NCBI RefSeq assembly: GCF_947496515.1
Contig: NZ_CANMDB010000009.1
Span: forward strand, 124,001 to 188,000
DNA length: 64,000 bases
Direction: 5' to 3'
Source: an uncultured Roseobacter sp.
Lineage (GTDB): Bacteria > Pseudomonadota > Alphaproteobacteria > Rhodobacterales > Rhodobacteraceae
Part shown: positions 1-9,349 of the stretch, in pieces
How positions within the stretch are numbered: position 1 is the first letter of the stretch
How the letters are laid out: each line of letters starts with the position of its first letter
Notes under the pieces: model-generated
Told to the model about the DNA's origin: nothing
What the model saw: the letters and a program-made list of their open reading frames with translations, nothing else
Databases searched by the model: none
Made by a program: the position numbers and the translations under genes

Positions 1-385
1 CGCCATCGACCGGGCGGAGCGGTATCTGGAGGCGGGTGCCGACGTGCTGTTCGTTGAAGCACCACAGAGCAGCGACCAGCTGGGCCAGATTGCGGGGCAT
101 TTCGCAGGGCGCATCCCGCTACTCGCCAACATGGTGGAGGGCGGGGCGACGCCGATCACCGGGGCGGGGGCACTCCAAGAGCTGGGGTTTTCAATCGTGA
201 TCTTTCCGGGCGGCATCGTCCGGGCGCTGGCGCACACCGCAGAGGCGTATTACGCCAGCCTGCGCGAAAACGGCAGCAACCGCCCTTTTGCCGACCGTAT
301 GCATGACTTCGACGGGCTCAACGCAGTGATCGGCACGCCCGAGACGCTGGCGGAGGGGCGGCGCTATGACGGAAATGACGGCTGA
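1..385 (+). CDS. PEP mutase / isocitrate lyase family protein (3' part)
   Basis: The open frame runs in from the window edge (first full codon at base 2), so only about 127 C-terminal residues are visible. The stretch FVEAPQS followed by the LLANMVEGG motif is typical of the carboxyvinyl-carboxyphosphonate phosphorylmutase / 2,3-dimethylmalate lyase / 2-methylisocitrate lyase superfamily, TIM-barrel enzymes that make or cleave C-C or P-C bonds next to a carboxylate. The N-terminal Mg-binding and catalytic loop lies outside the window, so the substrate cannot be told. The end overlaps the next gene by 20 nt, which implies translational coupling with a flavin-dependent oxidoreductase in an organic-acid catabolic operon. 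Confidence 0.8.
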   Translation, partial: AIDRAERYLEAGADVLFVEAPQSSDQLGQIAGHFAGRIPLLANMVEGGATPITGAGALQELGFSIVIFPGGIVRALAHTAEAYYASLRENGSNRPFADRMHDFDGLNAVIGTPETLAEGRRYDGNDG

Positions 386-1748
386 CATTGCCGCGCCACC
401 CGCGGCGTTCGATCTGGACTGCGAAACGCTGATCGTCGGGGCGGGGGCGTGCGGGCTGGTGGCAGCACTTGCCGCCCATGAGGCCGGGCAATCGGTGCTG
501 GTGATCGAGGCGGACCCCGTGCCAAGTGGCTCCACCGCGCTGTCGGCAGGGCTGATCCCCGCCGCAGGCACGCGCGCTCAAGCGGCCGCGGGGATCGTGG
601 ATGACGCCCGGCGCTTTGCCGAGGACATTCAGGCCAAGGCAGCCGGAGAGAACGACCCGGATCTGGTGGAGCGGTTGGCCGCGCAGTCAGGCCCCGCAAT
701 TGATTGGCTGAGCACGCGCTACGGGTTGCCCTTTTCGGTCGTGGCGGACTTCGATTATCCGGGCCACAGCCGCCGCAGGATGCACGGGCTGCCGAGCCGC
801 GCGGGGACCGAGCTGATCGACAGCCTGCGCAGCGCTTGCGAGGCTGAGGCGCTCGACATCATTTGCGAGCGGCGGGCGCGCAGGCTCTACCACGCGGACG
901 GTCGGGTGCGCGGTATATGCGTGCGGCGTCCCGACGGCGGGGAAGAGACGATTGGCTGCGAAAAGCTGATCCTCGCGTGCAACGGGTTCGGCGGCAACCG
1001 CAGGCTGGTCTCCGAACACATGCCGGAGATCGACGGTGGGCTGTGGTTCGGCCACGACGGCAACCGGGGCGAGGCGGTGCTCTGGGGCCGGGCGCTCGGC
1101 GCCGATCTGATGCATCTGGGTGCGTATCAGGGGCACGGCAATGTGGCCCACCCGCACGGCATTCTGATCACCTGGGCTGTCATCAGCGAAGGCGGTGTGC
1201 AGGTGAACCGCGACGGCGTGCGCTTCTGGAACGAGGCGCAGGGCTATTCCGAAGCAGCCCGCGCCGTTCTGGCCCAGCCCGGGGGAGAGGCCTTCAGCAT
1301 CTTTGACGTCCGCATCGCCGGGATTGCCCGCCAGTTCGAGGATTTCCGCCGGGCAGAGGCTGGGGGTGCGATCCGCGTAAGTGACACAGTGGAAGGGCTC
1401 GCGGTGAGCCTTGGCCTGCCTGCCGACGCCTTGGCCGAAACGCTGAGCGGTTTGCCGCAGAACGGCAGCGACAGGTTCGGGCGCAGCTTTGGCGGCGCGG
1501 CGCTGGCACCGCCATTCTGCGGCGTGCGGGTGACAGGGGCGCTCTTTCACACGCAGGGCGGGTTGCGCACGGACGAAAATGCCCGGGTCCTCAGGCCCGA
1601 CGGCACCGCGTTCGAAAACCTGCATGCAGGCGGTGGCGCGGCCTGCGGTGTGTCGGGCCGAGGCGATAGCGGCTATCTCTCTGGGAACGGGCTGTTGAGC
1701 GCTGTGGTGCTGGGCAGGCTGGCCGGGCAGGCGCAGATCACACGCTGA
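366..1748 (+). CDS. FAD-dependent oxidoreductase, fumarate reductase / flavocytochrome c-like
   Basis: The protein has 460 aa. A Rossmann FAD-binding site is seen at residues 22-50 (GAGACG, then an acidic residue at the end of the second strand). The C-terminal FAD-closing motif GRGDSGYLSGNG lies near residue 430. This layout is that of the FAD_binding_2 family: fumarate reductase flavoprotein, tricarballylate dehydrogenase and 3-ketosteroid dehydrogenase. These enzymes oxidise or reduce a C-C bond next to a carboxylate or ketone. No signal peptide or haem motif is visible, so it is probably cytosolic. The start overlaps the PEP-mutase-like gene; a second ATG three codons in is also possible. 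The substrate is unknown, but the pairing with a C-C lyase suggests breakdown of a di- or tricarboxylic acid. Confidence 0.8.
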   Translation: MTEMTADIAAPPAAFDLDCETLIVGAGACGLVAALAAHEAGQSVLVIEADPVPSGSTALSAGLIPAAGTRAQAAAGIVDDARRFAEDIQAKAAGENDPDLVERLAAQSGPAIDWLSTRYGLPFSVVADFDYPGHSRRRMHGLPSRAGTELIDSLRSACEAEALDIICERRARRLYHADGRVRGICVRRPDGGEETIGCEKLILACNGFGGNRRLVSEHMPEIDGGLWFGHDGNRGEAVLWGRALGADLMHLGAYQGHGNVAHPHGILITWAVISEGGVQVNRDGVRFWNEAQGYSEAARAVLAQPGGEAFSIFDVRIAGIARQFEDFRRAEAGGAIRVSDTVEGLAVSLGLPADALAETLSGLPQNGSDRFGRSFGGAALAPPFCGVRVTGALFHTQGGLRTDENARVLRPDGTAFENLHAGGGAACGVSGRGDSGYLSGNGLLSAVVLGRLAGQAQITR

Positions 1749-1865
1749 GGTGCATTGCACCGGGCGCTGTAAGGGCCGAAAGCACCTCGGCGGGCGAAAG
1801 TGGTGCAAGATGCCCCCGACCTTTATGCGCGGCGCCCGACGTCGTGCCTCACCCTTTGCGTGCCA

Positions 1866-1891
1866 GCCTTGCCGGCAGGGCGAGGCCTTTT
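1866..1891 (+). terminator. Rho-independent terminator after the flavoprotein gene
   Basis: An 8-bp GC-rich stem (bases 1866-1873 pairing with 1879-1886, one G-U pair) with a 5-nt loop is followed by CTTTTC. It sits about 120 bp after the flavoprotein stop and closes that operon. The rest of the 1749-2025 gap shows only an AT-rich stretch just ahead of the next gene, with imperfect ATCAATTAA repeats near 1953 and 2000. Confidence 0.55.
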
Positions 1892-2025
1892 CGGAGGCAG
1901 ACTGAACTCCCCCAGCCCCTTATAGAGTCGCGTTCCCTTTACTTGATAAAAAGAATCAATTAACCGCGATGCAAGCCCAGCCCGTCGCCAGGTATTTCAT
2001 CAATTAAATACTTGGGGGACTGAAA

Positions 2026-5000
2026 ATGGGACGTGTAAATACGCGCGGGGTTGAGGGCATTTTGCTCGGAGACCAGAGGCTGGATCAGCTTTTACTACTG
2101 CAAGACAGCGACGGGGATGGCACAGCAGAGGGCGAAGCGACGGTGTTTTTCGACGCCTCCAACGCCAGCGGGATCGAGACACCTACGAACAATATCTTTG
2201 CTGTCACGCAGATCGCCGATGGATCCGTAATGATCGGCGACGGGACCGCGGATGCGGTCTTTCGTCTGACGGACCTGAACCGCGATGGCGATGCGCAGGA
2301 CGCGGGCGAGGCGGTGGTGTGGTTCTCTTCGGAGAATGCGGCGGGCTTCTCGACCGTGACACCCAACGGGGTGGCCGAAGGCGGCGACGGTGCGATCTAC
2401 ATCGCGAATGCGGGCACGAGCAGCGTACCGCAGGACGCGATCTACCGGACGCAGGACATCAACGGCGACGGGGATGCGAATGATGCAGGAGAGGCGACCG
2501 TCTGGCTCGACGTGACCATACTGACTGATACGCCCGTGCCCTTCGATCTGAACTTCTTCGGCGATGTGGCGTATCTCACCGATCTTGTGGGCGGTGGCAC
2601 CGACACACTCTGGCGCATCGAGGATACGGATGGGGATGGTGCCATCTCTGCCGATGAAGCGCGGGCCTTCATTTCGGATGATATGAGCTTTGGCGCGCCG
2701 GTTGATATTGCCCATACGGTCGCCGCAGATGGGTCCATCTACACGAGCACCTGGATTGAGGATGGTGGTTTCAAGGTTTACCGACTGACGGATGTGGATG
2801 GCTCCGGCCAGATCGACCAGCAGTTCGAGGCCATCGAGGTCTGGAACGACAAGGCCATGGTCGGCGAGAGCCTGGCAGAGATTGGCTTTTCACTCGCCGC
2901 CGGGCCGGACGGCACACTCTTTGTCACCGCCAACAGCTTTGCCGGTGACAGCACGGTGCTGGCCTTGGAGAACCTCAACGGGGACGGCGATTTCCTTGAT
3001 GCGGGCGAGACGACCCTCTTTGCCAGCAGCGCTTATGACGGGCAGTTGGTCCGTGCGCGCGCAGTCGAGGCCTATCAGGGCGAGCCCGCCCCGGTGCTCA
3101 GCAGCCTGGGCGCTGGCAACCACTTCTCCATCTTCCTGCAGGACGGTGTGCTCTACAGCTCGGGGGAGAACATCGTCGCCCAACTGGGCAACGGGGCCAT
3201 TGGGTTCGACGTCAAGGCGCCGCGCCCTGTGGAGATGCCCGACGGTGTCGCGGAAGGGATCGTCTCGGTCTCTGCCGGGCTTCTGCACAGTACGTTCCTG
3301 ACAGAGGATGGCGATGTCTGGGCCTTCGGTTTCAACAACCGCGGCCCGCTGGGGCTGGGCGATGAAGAGCCGCGCACGGAGGCGGTGAAGATCGCCGCCC
3401 TTGATAACGTCACGATTGTCGCCATCGAGAATGGCAACGGGTTTTCCTTCGCAGTCGCAGCCGATGGCACGCTCTATGGCTGGGGGAACAACAGCAATGG
3501 CCAGCTTGGGCTGGGCGATCAGGACGAACGCCTGAGCCCCGTGGTGGTCGAGGCATTCGCCGGGCAAAAGGTTGTTGCTGTGGCGGCCGATGTCTCTCAC
3601 ACGCTGGTACTGACAGATGATGGCGCGGTCTACGCCATGGGCAGCAACGTCGATAACCAGGTCAGCCGAGAAGAGGACCGCCGCGTGCTGGAGCCGGTGC
3701 TCGTTGCGGACCTGCCCGATGATATTGTCGGGGTAAGCACCGCTGGCCGAACCTCCTACGCGGTGACCGCGGATGGCCGCGTCTTTGGCTGGGGGCAGAG
3801 CGACGAGGGCCAGCTGTTGCAGGGAACCGACAACGGCGACGGCACTTTTACCAGCGACGAAGCAGACGTGCCGGTTCCGGTGGAGCTGACGGCTCTGCCC
3901 GAGGGGATCATCGACGTGCAGGGCGGTGCCCGCTGGGCGGTCGCGCTGACCAGCGATGGCGATGTCTATGCCTGGGGTCCGAACGACGAGGGGCCGACAG
4001 GCGGTCTGGACGGTGATCCCACGCTTGAGAGCGACGTGAGCTTTTATCCGACCAAGATCGCGGAGCTGGATGACGTGAATGTGGTCGAGATCGAAACCGG
4101 CCCGAATTCCATCCTCGCCGTGACCAGCGACGGCCGTGTGTTCGGTTGGGGATCCAACAGCGACGGACGACTTGGCTTTGCCTCCGACGGGCCGCTTTAC
4201 ACCCCGGTGGAGATTGACCTGACCGCGGACGCGCCGCTTTGGCTGGTTTCGGCGACCCCGGCAGATAATGCCGGGGATGTGGAGACCGACGCAGCCCTTA
4301 CCCTGACCTTTACCGAGGAAGTGACCCTTGGGAAGGGGGCGGTGACCTTGGTCAATCGCGACACCGGTGAACGCATTGAGATTGACGTCACAGATCCCCG
4401 TCTGGTGCAGGTCGATGGTGCAGAGGTGACGGTCACGCCGCCAGAACACCTCGCCCAGGACAGTCGCTATGCCATCGAGATCGAGCCGGGGGCATTCGTC
4501 GACAGCGCGGGCCAGGCCTACGCCGGGATTGCGGAGGGTGATACATCCACGTTCAACTTCGGCACTGCGGATGAGGCGACCGGGGATGATGTTCGCACCC
4601 TGGGGACCATGTCCGGTGAGCTGTTGCGTGCCGGTGCGGGCGATGACCGCCTGTTTGCCTTTGCGGGCGATGACATCGTCAGTGGCGGCGCGGGAGATGA
4701 CATCTTGCACGGCCACTACGGTGATGACCGGCTTTTGGGAGGGGACGGAGACGACCAGCTGCTCGGTGGCTACGGCGACGATACCATGCTGGGTGGCGCG
4801 GGAGACGACCAGCTTTACGCCAGCTACGGTGATGACACCCTGTCCGGCGAAGAGGGCAACGACATCCTCTACGGCGGCCGGGGCGATGATACGCTCTCGG
4901 GCGGTGACGGGAATGACCAGATGTTCGGTGGCTTCGGTGCCGACAGGCTGGAAGGAGGCTCGGGCAATGACATGCTCTCAGGCGGGCTGGGCGCCGACGT

Positions 5001-5229
5001 CTTTGTCTTTGGTATCGGACACGACGTGATCACCGATTTCGACGGTGATGGCGAGCAGGCGGATCTGATCGAGATTGCCGTGGCCGGTATCGGCGATTTC
5101 GTCAGTCTTGCAGCATCGGCAATTGAAGTAGATGGCTCTGTCCGCTTCATCTTCGATGAGAACACCAGTTTGGCGTTGCGAGAGGTGTCGATCGCGGAGC
5201 TAGAGGCGGAGATGTTCGCGTTCGTCTAG
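2026..5229 (+). CDS. Secreted RTX protein with EF-hand-like repeats, RCC1 propeller and Ig-like domain
   Basis: The protein has 1067 aa, very acidic, with no Sec signal peptide. Residues about 20-330 hold roughly six repeats with calcium-loop-like sequences (DLNRDGDAQDAGE, DINGDGDANDAGE, DTDGDGAISADE and similar) between beta-rich segments. Residues about 355-725 hold seven RCC1-type blades (for example YGWGNNSNGQLGLGD). Residues about 734-835 form a Big_5/SbsA-like Ig domain (VSATPADNAGDVETD). Residues about 864-996 are hemolysin-type GGxGxDxLx nonapeptides, followed by a C-terminus typical of type I secretion substrates. It is therefore most likely an extracellular, calcium-folded surface or adhesin-like protein exported by an ABC type I system not present here. 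The start follows GGGGGACTGAAA. No enzymatic domain is visible, and function is unknown. Confidence 0.85.
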   Translation: MGRVNTRGVEGILLGDQRLDQLLLLQDSDGDGTAEGEATVFFDASNASGIETPTNNIFAVTQIADGSVMIGDGTADAVFRLTDLNRDGDAQDAGEAVVWFSSENAAGFSTVTPNGVAEGGDGAIYIANAGTSSVPQDAIYRTQDINGDGDANDAGEATVWLDVTILTDTPVPFDLNFFGDVAYLTDLVGGGTDTLWRIEDTDGDGAISADEARAFISDDMSFGAPVDIAHTVAADGSIYTSTWIEDGGFKVYRLTDVDGSGQIDQQFEAIEVWNDKAMVGESLAEIGFSLAAGPDGTLFVTANSFAGDSTVLALENLNGDGDFLDAGETTLFASSAYDGQLVRARAVEAYQGEPAPVLSSLGAGNHFSIFLQDGVLYSSGENIVAQLGNGAIGFDVKAPRPVEMPDGVAEGIVSVSAGLLHSTFLTEDGDVWAFGFNNRGPLGLGDEEPRTEAVKIAALDNVTIVAIENGNGFSFAVAADGTLYGWGNNSNGQLGLGDQDERLSPVVVEAFAGQKVVAVAADVSHTLVLTDDGAVYAMGSNVDNQVSREEDRRVLEPVLVADLPDDIVGVSTAGRTSYAVTADGRVFGWGQSDEGQLLQGTDNGDGTFTSDEADVPVPVELTALPEGIIDVQGGARWAVALTSDGDVYAWGPNDEGPTGGLDGDPTLESDVSFYPTKIAELDDVNVVEIETGPNSILAVTSDGRVFGWGSNSDGRLGFASDGPLYTPVEIDLTADAPLWLVSATPADNAGDVETDAALTLTFTEEVTLGKGAVTLVNRDTGERIEIDVTDPRLVQVDGAEVTVTPPEHLAQDSRYAIEIEPGAFVDSAGQAYAGIAEGDTSTFNFGTADEATGDDVRTLGTMSGELLRAGAGDDRLFAFAGDDIVSGGAGDDILHGHYGDDRLLGGDGDDQLLGGYGDDTMLGGAGDDQLYASYGDDTLSGEEGNDILYGGRGDDTLSGGDGNDQMFGGFGADRLEGGSGNDMLSGGLGADVFVFGIGHDVITDFDGDGEQADLIEIAVAGIGDFVSLAASAIEVDGSVRFIFDENTSLALREVSIAELEAEMFAFV

Positions 5230-5239
5230 TCCGCCAAAG

Positions 5240-5291
5240 TGACGTGCCCATCGCCTGTAGCGGGATGCCAACAGGTGATGGGCTGACGTCA
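5240..5291 (+). terminator. Long inverted repeat after the RTX gene, probable terminator
   Basis: TGACGT and CCCATCGCCTGT (5240-5258) face ACAGGTGATGGG and ACGTCA (5271-5291) around a 12-nt loop, with one mismatch in the central arm. It starts 10 nt after the RTX stop codon. There is no T-run, so it may act as a mRNA 3' end stabiliser rather than a classic intrinsic terminator. Confidence 0.45.
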
Positions 5292-5488
5292 GAGCCAAGG
5301 CTCGCAGCCGGCGGAAGACTGCGTAAGATGAGGACAATTGGCGCTCTGGCGCTCAACGGTACCAAATCGACGGTTCCCAGAGGTGTGCGGCAATAAGGCA
5401 GCGGATGATGCTTGCGGTAGTAATCGTGCTTTGGCACATAGGGCCAGATTTCTACCAGTGCCACCTTATCGGGAAAGACATCATTGCT

Positions 5489-6835
5489 ATGAAAAAACGG
5501 GTCATGATCGTTGGGTCGGGGTTTCGTGGATTTTGCGATGCGCTTCATCTGCTGGATAACCCGGACGTCGAAATCCACATTCTCGACAGCGCGCCATTTT
5601 TTGGCGGCGTCATGCATTCCCTTGATATACAGGGGTTTTCCGTCGACAAGGGCGTGCACATCTTTGACTCCATTCCCGTGGCACTTGCCGATGTGGTGAC
5701 GGAGATCATGGACGGGCAAGTGCACGAGATTGATTTCGTTTCGGCCTCTGCATTCAACAACAAGGTCACGCCTGGCTTCTCGCTGCCTGATCTTGCCTCG
5801 CTCGATGACAGCGCGGTCAAGGAGAAGATTCGCGCGGAGCTTTTGGCGCTGGCGAGCAATGTGCCATCGACGCTTGCGGGTACGCTGCAGGAGCTTTTCG
5901 CACAGCGCTACGGGCGGACGGCGGCTGAAATCTTCTCTGCTATCTTCCAGAAGGTGTACGGGATTTCGGCGAGTGAGGTCGAAGCGACGGCCATCGCGCA
6001 GACCTCCATGGGCCGGTTGAAGTTCCTCGATGACCCGGACATGCTCGATCTCAAGAAAGATCCGTTCCTTGACACGGTTCTTGCGGCGCGGCGCAAGGCT
6101 GTGGGCAAGGTCGATGACTTTGTGTCGATCTACCCCAGCGACGGGGACGCGATGAAGGGCTGGTGCAATCGTGCTGTCGGCTGGCTGAAAAGCAAGGGCG
6201 TGCGGATCACTCTGGGCCAGAAGATCACCACGATTGTCGAAACTGATGCCAATGTGACAGTTCACACTGACAAGGATGTGTTTGAGGTCGATACTCTGAT
6301 CTGGTCCAACGACAGCCTGCGTGCTCTGGGCGCGGCGCTGGACATCCCCGGCGATGTCGATGGGCATCAGTACGGAACACCAATGCTGTTCGCGACGCTG
6401 CTCACCCAGGCCGACAAGGTGCGCGATCTGACCTATCTGCAGAACTTCGATCCCGACCAGCTCACGTATCGCAGTGCAGCGTCGGGTCGGTTCAGCCATC
6501 AGGTCCGCGCCGATGGCGTATCATTTGTGACCTGCGAATGCCCGGCAGAGATTGGTAGTGCGTATTGGAATGATCCCGAAAGCCTCGGCGCCGATGTCTG
6601 GGCGGAGATCAAGGAGCTTGGTGTCGTGGATGCCGATGCGGAACTGGTCGCGGCAGACATCAAACGCATTCCGGTATCGTTCAAGCTGGCCAAGCTGGGA
6701 TATGCAGACGCGTTCAAAACCTTCCACGCCGATGTGGCGAACCGACACGACAAGGTGGTTCTGCGCGATGTCGTGCCATTCTTTCGCCGGGACATCTACC
6801 TTGATTCAGCCCATCTGTCCGAGTTGGTCGCCTGA
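5489..6835 (+). CDS. FAD/NAD(P)-binding amine-oxidase-like protein of the glycan locus
   Basis: The protein has 448 aa from the ATG at 5489; upstream in-frame starts give a non-conserved leader. The N-terminus (VMIVGSGFRGFCDALHL) is a dinucleotide-binding fold with GxGxxG, followed by HILDSAPFFGGVMHS, the pattern of UDP-galactopyranose mutase / protoporphyrinogen oxidase / amine oxidase flavoproteins. A late segment around residues 260-280 (VDTLIWSND) fits the second FAD-contact region. It is the first gene of a tightly packed set with a Gfo/Idh oxidoreductase, a CMP-sugar synthetase and an SDR, so a role in making or modifying an unusual surface sugar is inferred. The exact reaction is not known. 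Confidence 0.65.
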   Translation: MKKRVMIVGSGFRGFCDALHLLDNPDVEIHILDSAPFFGGVMHSLDIQGFSVDKGVHIFDSIPVALADVVTEIMDGQVHEIDFVSASAFNNKVTPGFSLPDLASLDDSAVKEKIRAELLALASNVPSTLAGTLQELFAQRYGRTAAEIFSAIFQKVYGISASEVEATAIAQTSMGRLKFLDDPDMLDLKKDPFLDTVLAARRKAVGKVDDFVSIYPSDGDAMKGWCNRAVGWLKSKGVRITLGQKITTIVETDANVTVHTDKDVFEVDTLIWSNDSLRALGAALDIPGDVDGHQYGTPMLFATLLTQADKVRDLTYLQNFDPDQLTYRSAASGRFSHQVRADGVSFVTCECPAEIGSAYWNDPESLGADVWAEIKELGVVDADAELVAADIKRIPVSFKLAKLGYADAFKTFHADVANRHDKVVLRDVVPFFRRDIYLDSAHLSELVA

Positions 6836-6840
6836 CCGAC

Positions 6841-7857
6841 ATGGCGCCCGGCAAACGCATTCTGCTGGTATCGCTGGGAAGCATCGGGCGCCGCCATCTG
6901 CGCAATATCAAAACTCTCATGCCGGGTGCGGAGCTTTGTGTTTGGCGCCATAAACCGGGCCCGGCACCGGCGGAGGCACGTGGTTTGCAGGTGGTCCATA
7001 CCGCCGCCGATGCGCTGGCCTTCGCGCCCGATGCGGTGCTTGTCTCATCCCCAGCTGCCAAACACGCCGCGCAGTGCAGCCCCTTTGCCGAGCGCGGCGT
7101 GCCGATCTTTGTGGAAAAACCTCTCGAGACGTCGGTGGACAAGCTCGCAGGTCTTGAGGCTGCGTTGCAGCGGGGGCAGGGGCTGCTCTTTGTCGGCTAT
7201 GTCCTGCGGTTTCAACCGATCATGGCCTTTTTGAAGGATGCGCTTGCGTCAGGTTGCGTGGGCGAGATCAGGACCGCGCAGATTTCAACGGGCCAGTACT
7301 TGCCGGACTGGCGGCCCGGCAGTGACTACCGCGATGGCGTCAGCGCCCGCGCGGATCTGGGTGGCGGTGTACTGCTGGAGTTGAGCCATGAGCTGGACTA
7401 TGCGCGGTGGTTCTTTGGTCACCCACGAAGCGTTACGGCTGAGACTGCGCGCCTGAGCGGGCTTGAGATGGATGTGGAAGATCACGCCAGCATCATTCTT
7501 GGGTATGATCAGCGCCAGATCACGGTCAGCGTCGATTTTCTCCAGCGGGTGCCCTGCATGACCCTGAAGGTCGTGGGTTCAGCGGGCACGTTACACGCTG
7601 ACCTGATCGAAGAGACCGCCGTTATTGCCACGCCCGACGGGCAGCAAGACTTGACCACGCCCAAGATGGAGGCTGGCAATGATATGTACCTGTGCCAGTT
7701 CGACGCGTTTCTCGACCGGGCCTTTGACGATTACGTGCCTCAGTACGACGCCAGCGAAGCGGCGGATTTCGCCCGTTTCGAGGACGCCCGCGCGGTATTG
7801 GAACTGGTGGATGCGGCACGTCAGTCGAGCCTTTCCGGAAAGCGGGTGAGCCTGTGA
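6841..7857 (+). CDS. Gfo/Idh/MocA family oxidoreductase
   Basis: The protein has 338 aa. The N-terminal NAD(P)-binding segment (ILLVSLGSIGRRHLRNI) and the conserved EKPLE motif near residue 95 identify the Gfo/Idh/MocA family. These are NAD(P)-dependent dehydrogenases acting on sugars, often UDP- or CMP-linked, in glycan biosynthesis. The gene starts 5 nt after the flavoprotein stop and its end overlaps the cytidylyltransferase start by 4 nt, so the three are one operon. Homologues in nonulosonate clusters are proposed to oxidise or reduce an intermediate. The substrate here cannot be assigned from sequence. Confidence 0.8.
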   Translation: MAPGKRILLVSLGSIGRRHLRNIKTLMPGAELCVWRHKPGPAPAEARGLQVVHTAADALAFAPDAVLVSSPAAKHAAQCSPFAERGVPIFVEKPLETSVDKLAGLEAALQRGQGLLFVGYVLRFQPIMAFLKDALASGCVGEIRTAQISTGQYLPDWRPGSDYRDGVSARADLGGGVLLELSHELDYARWFFGHPRSVTAETARLSGLEMDVEDHASIILGYDQRQITVSVDFLQRVPCMTLKVVGSAGTLHADLIEETAVIATPDGQQDLTTPKMEAGNDMYLCQFDAFLDRAFDDYVPQYDASEAADFARFEDARAVLELVDAARQSSLSGKRVSL

Positions 7858-8555
7858 TAACCACGGATCACACCGCCTTTGTGTTCTGCCGGGGCGGGTC
7901 AAAAGGGATCAAGGACAAGAATATCCGCCCCGTGGGCGGCACGCCGCTCGTGGCCCGTGCGATCGAGGGCGCCTTGGCGTCGCGCTATATCTCCCGCGTG
8001 GTGGTTTCAACGGACAGTGCTCAGATCGCGGATGTGGCACGGGATGCCGGTGCCGATGTCCTGCCGCGCCCCGCTGAACTGGCAACCGATACCGCGGGGG
8101 AGCTCCTTGCATGGCGGCACGCCATAGAGGCGGAACGCTCACGTCTGGGCGATGTGTTTATCTCCCTGCCCGCCACATCGCCTCTGCGAAGCGCCGAAGA
8201 CATCGACGCGGCTGTCGAGGAATTTCATCGCGGCCATTGTGACATCGTTTTCGGTATCAGCCCCAGCCATCGGTCGCCCTATCTCAATATGGTCAAACGA
8301 GACGAGGACGGTCTGATTTCGCTCCTTACGCCGGGCATGAAGGCTGTGCGCCGTCAGGACGTCCCCGCCGTGTATGACATCACCACCTGCGTCTATGTGG
8401 GGGATGTGGACTATCTGGAGCGGTGTGAGAGCCTGATGGAGGGCCGGGTGGGATCGGTCGAGATACCTGCGCACCGGGCGCTCGACATCGACACGCCCTA
8501 TGATCTGCATCTTGCCGATCTGTTATTGCGCCAGCCATTCGAGGAGACCTCATGA
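7854..8555 (+). CDS. Acylneuraminate cytidylyltransferase family (CMP-nonulosonate synthetase-like)
   Basis: The protein has 233 aa and uses a GTG start within the GTGA overlap with the gene before. The signature RGGSKGIKDKN (residues about 15-25) is the NTP-binding loop of NeuA/LegF/PseF enzymes, which activate sialic-, legionaminic- or pseudaminic-type acids as CMP-sugars. SLPATSPLRSAEDID in the middle and the late HRALDIDTPYDLHLAD (metal-binding Asp pair) also fit the family. It would use the product of the NeuB-like synthase encoded on the other strand at 13813-14862. Which nonulosonic acid is activated cannot be read from sequence. Confidence 0.85.
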   Translation: MITTDHTAFVFCRGGSKGIKDKNIRPVGGTPLVARAIEGALASRYISRVVVSTDSAQIADVARDAGADVLPRPAELATDTAGELLAWRHAIEAERSRLGDVFISLPATSPLRSAEDIDAAVEEFHRGHCDIVFGISPSHRSPYLNMVKRDEDGLISLLTPGMKAVRRQDVPAVYDITTCVYVGDVDYLERCESLMEGRVGSVEIPAHRALDIDTPYDLHLADLLLRQPFEETS

Positions 8556-9334
8556 GCCCGACCATGAAGGACAATGTTGTGCTGATCACCGGCGGTGGTG
8601 GCCATATCGGGCGCGCTACAGGCGCAGAGCTTGCCAAGCAGGGGTGCCATCTGGCGATACTGGACCGGGCGGGCCCGCACATTGACGCCTTTTGCGCGGA
8701 GATGACCGCCGCTCACGGGATCACCTGCAACCTGATCGAAGCGGACCTGCGCGATGCTTCCTGCTTTGATGCGGTGGCGGCCGAGGTCAAGGACCGCTTC
8801 GGGCGGCTTGACGGCTTGGTGAACAATGCCGCCTTCTACGATGATATGCCGGGCTGGGGTGTACCGTTTGACGAAGAAGGCTACGACGCCTGGCAGGCGG
8901 TCATGCAGGTCAATCTGCTGGCGCCGTTCTTTCTGAGCCAGAAACTGACGCCGCTGTTGCGGGCGCGGGATGCCGGTGCCATCGTCAATGTGGCCTCGAT
9001 CTACGGGGTCGTGGGGCCGGATCACGGCCTTTATGCCGGGACGGTCATGACAAACCCCGCGGCCTATGCTGCCTCTAAGGGAGGGTTGATCGCGCTCAGT
9101 CGCTGGCTCTCAACCGTGTTGGCACCCGATATTCGCGTCAACACTGTGACTCCGGGCGGCGTGGAGCGGGGCCAGAACCCCGAATTTCTCGCCCGATATG
9201 AGGCGAAGACACCCATGGGGCGGATGGCGACCGAAGACGATGTGGCCTACGCGATCGTATCGCTGCTCGACCCGCGCGCAAGCTACATCACCGGCCAGAA
9301 CCTGATCGTCGATGGTGGCTGGACCGCCTGGTAG
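8552..9334 (+). CDS. Short-chain dehydrogenase/reductase of the nonulosonate locus
   Basis: The protein has 260 aa and starts in an ATGA overlap with the cytidylyltransferase. The cofactor motif ITGGGGHIG lies at residues 12-20, NNAAF near residue 90, and the catalytic YAASK near residue 170, with a serine upstream (NVASIYG). It is a classical SDR. Next to a CMP-sugar synthetase it resembles PtmA-type oxidoreductases of legionaminic-acid loci (family knowledge), so a role in making a sugar derivative is inferred. Its stop is 15 bp from the stop of the convergent gene at 9350. Confidence 0.8.
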   Translation: MSPTMKDNVVLITGGGGHIGRATGAELAKQGCHLAILDRAGPHIDAFCAEMTAAHGITCNLIEADLRDASCFDAVAAEVKDRFGRLDGLVNNAAFYDDMPGWGVPFDEEGYDAWQAVMQVNLLAPFFLSQKLTPLLRARDAGAIVNVASIYGVVGPDHGLYAGTVMTNPAAYAASKGGLIALSRWLSTVLAPDIRVNTVTPGGVERGQNPEFLARYEAKTPMGRMATEDDVAYAIVSLLDPRASYITGQNLIVDGGWTAW

Positions 9335-9349
9335 CGGCCGCATGTGGCG

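Noticed and set aside
687-1808. A 373-residue open frame on the minus strand over the flavoprotein gene
   Set aside because: No family motif; the plus-strand frame has FAD-binding motifs at both ends.
2890-4716. A 608-residue open frame on the minus strand inside the RTX gene
   Set aside because: It mirrors the periodic Gly/Asp-rich codons of the RTX gene, has no recognisable motif and no ribosome site, and the plus-strand frame has clear RCC1 and RTX repeats.
4614-5012. Tandem DNA repeat array at the end of the RTX gene
   Set aside because: The periodicity is explained by the coding nonapeptide repeats of the RTX domain.
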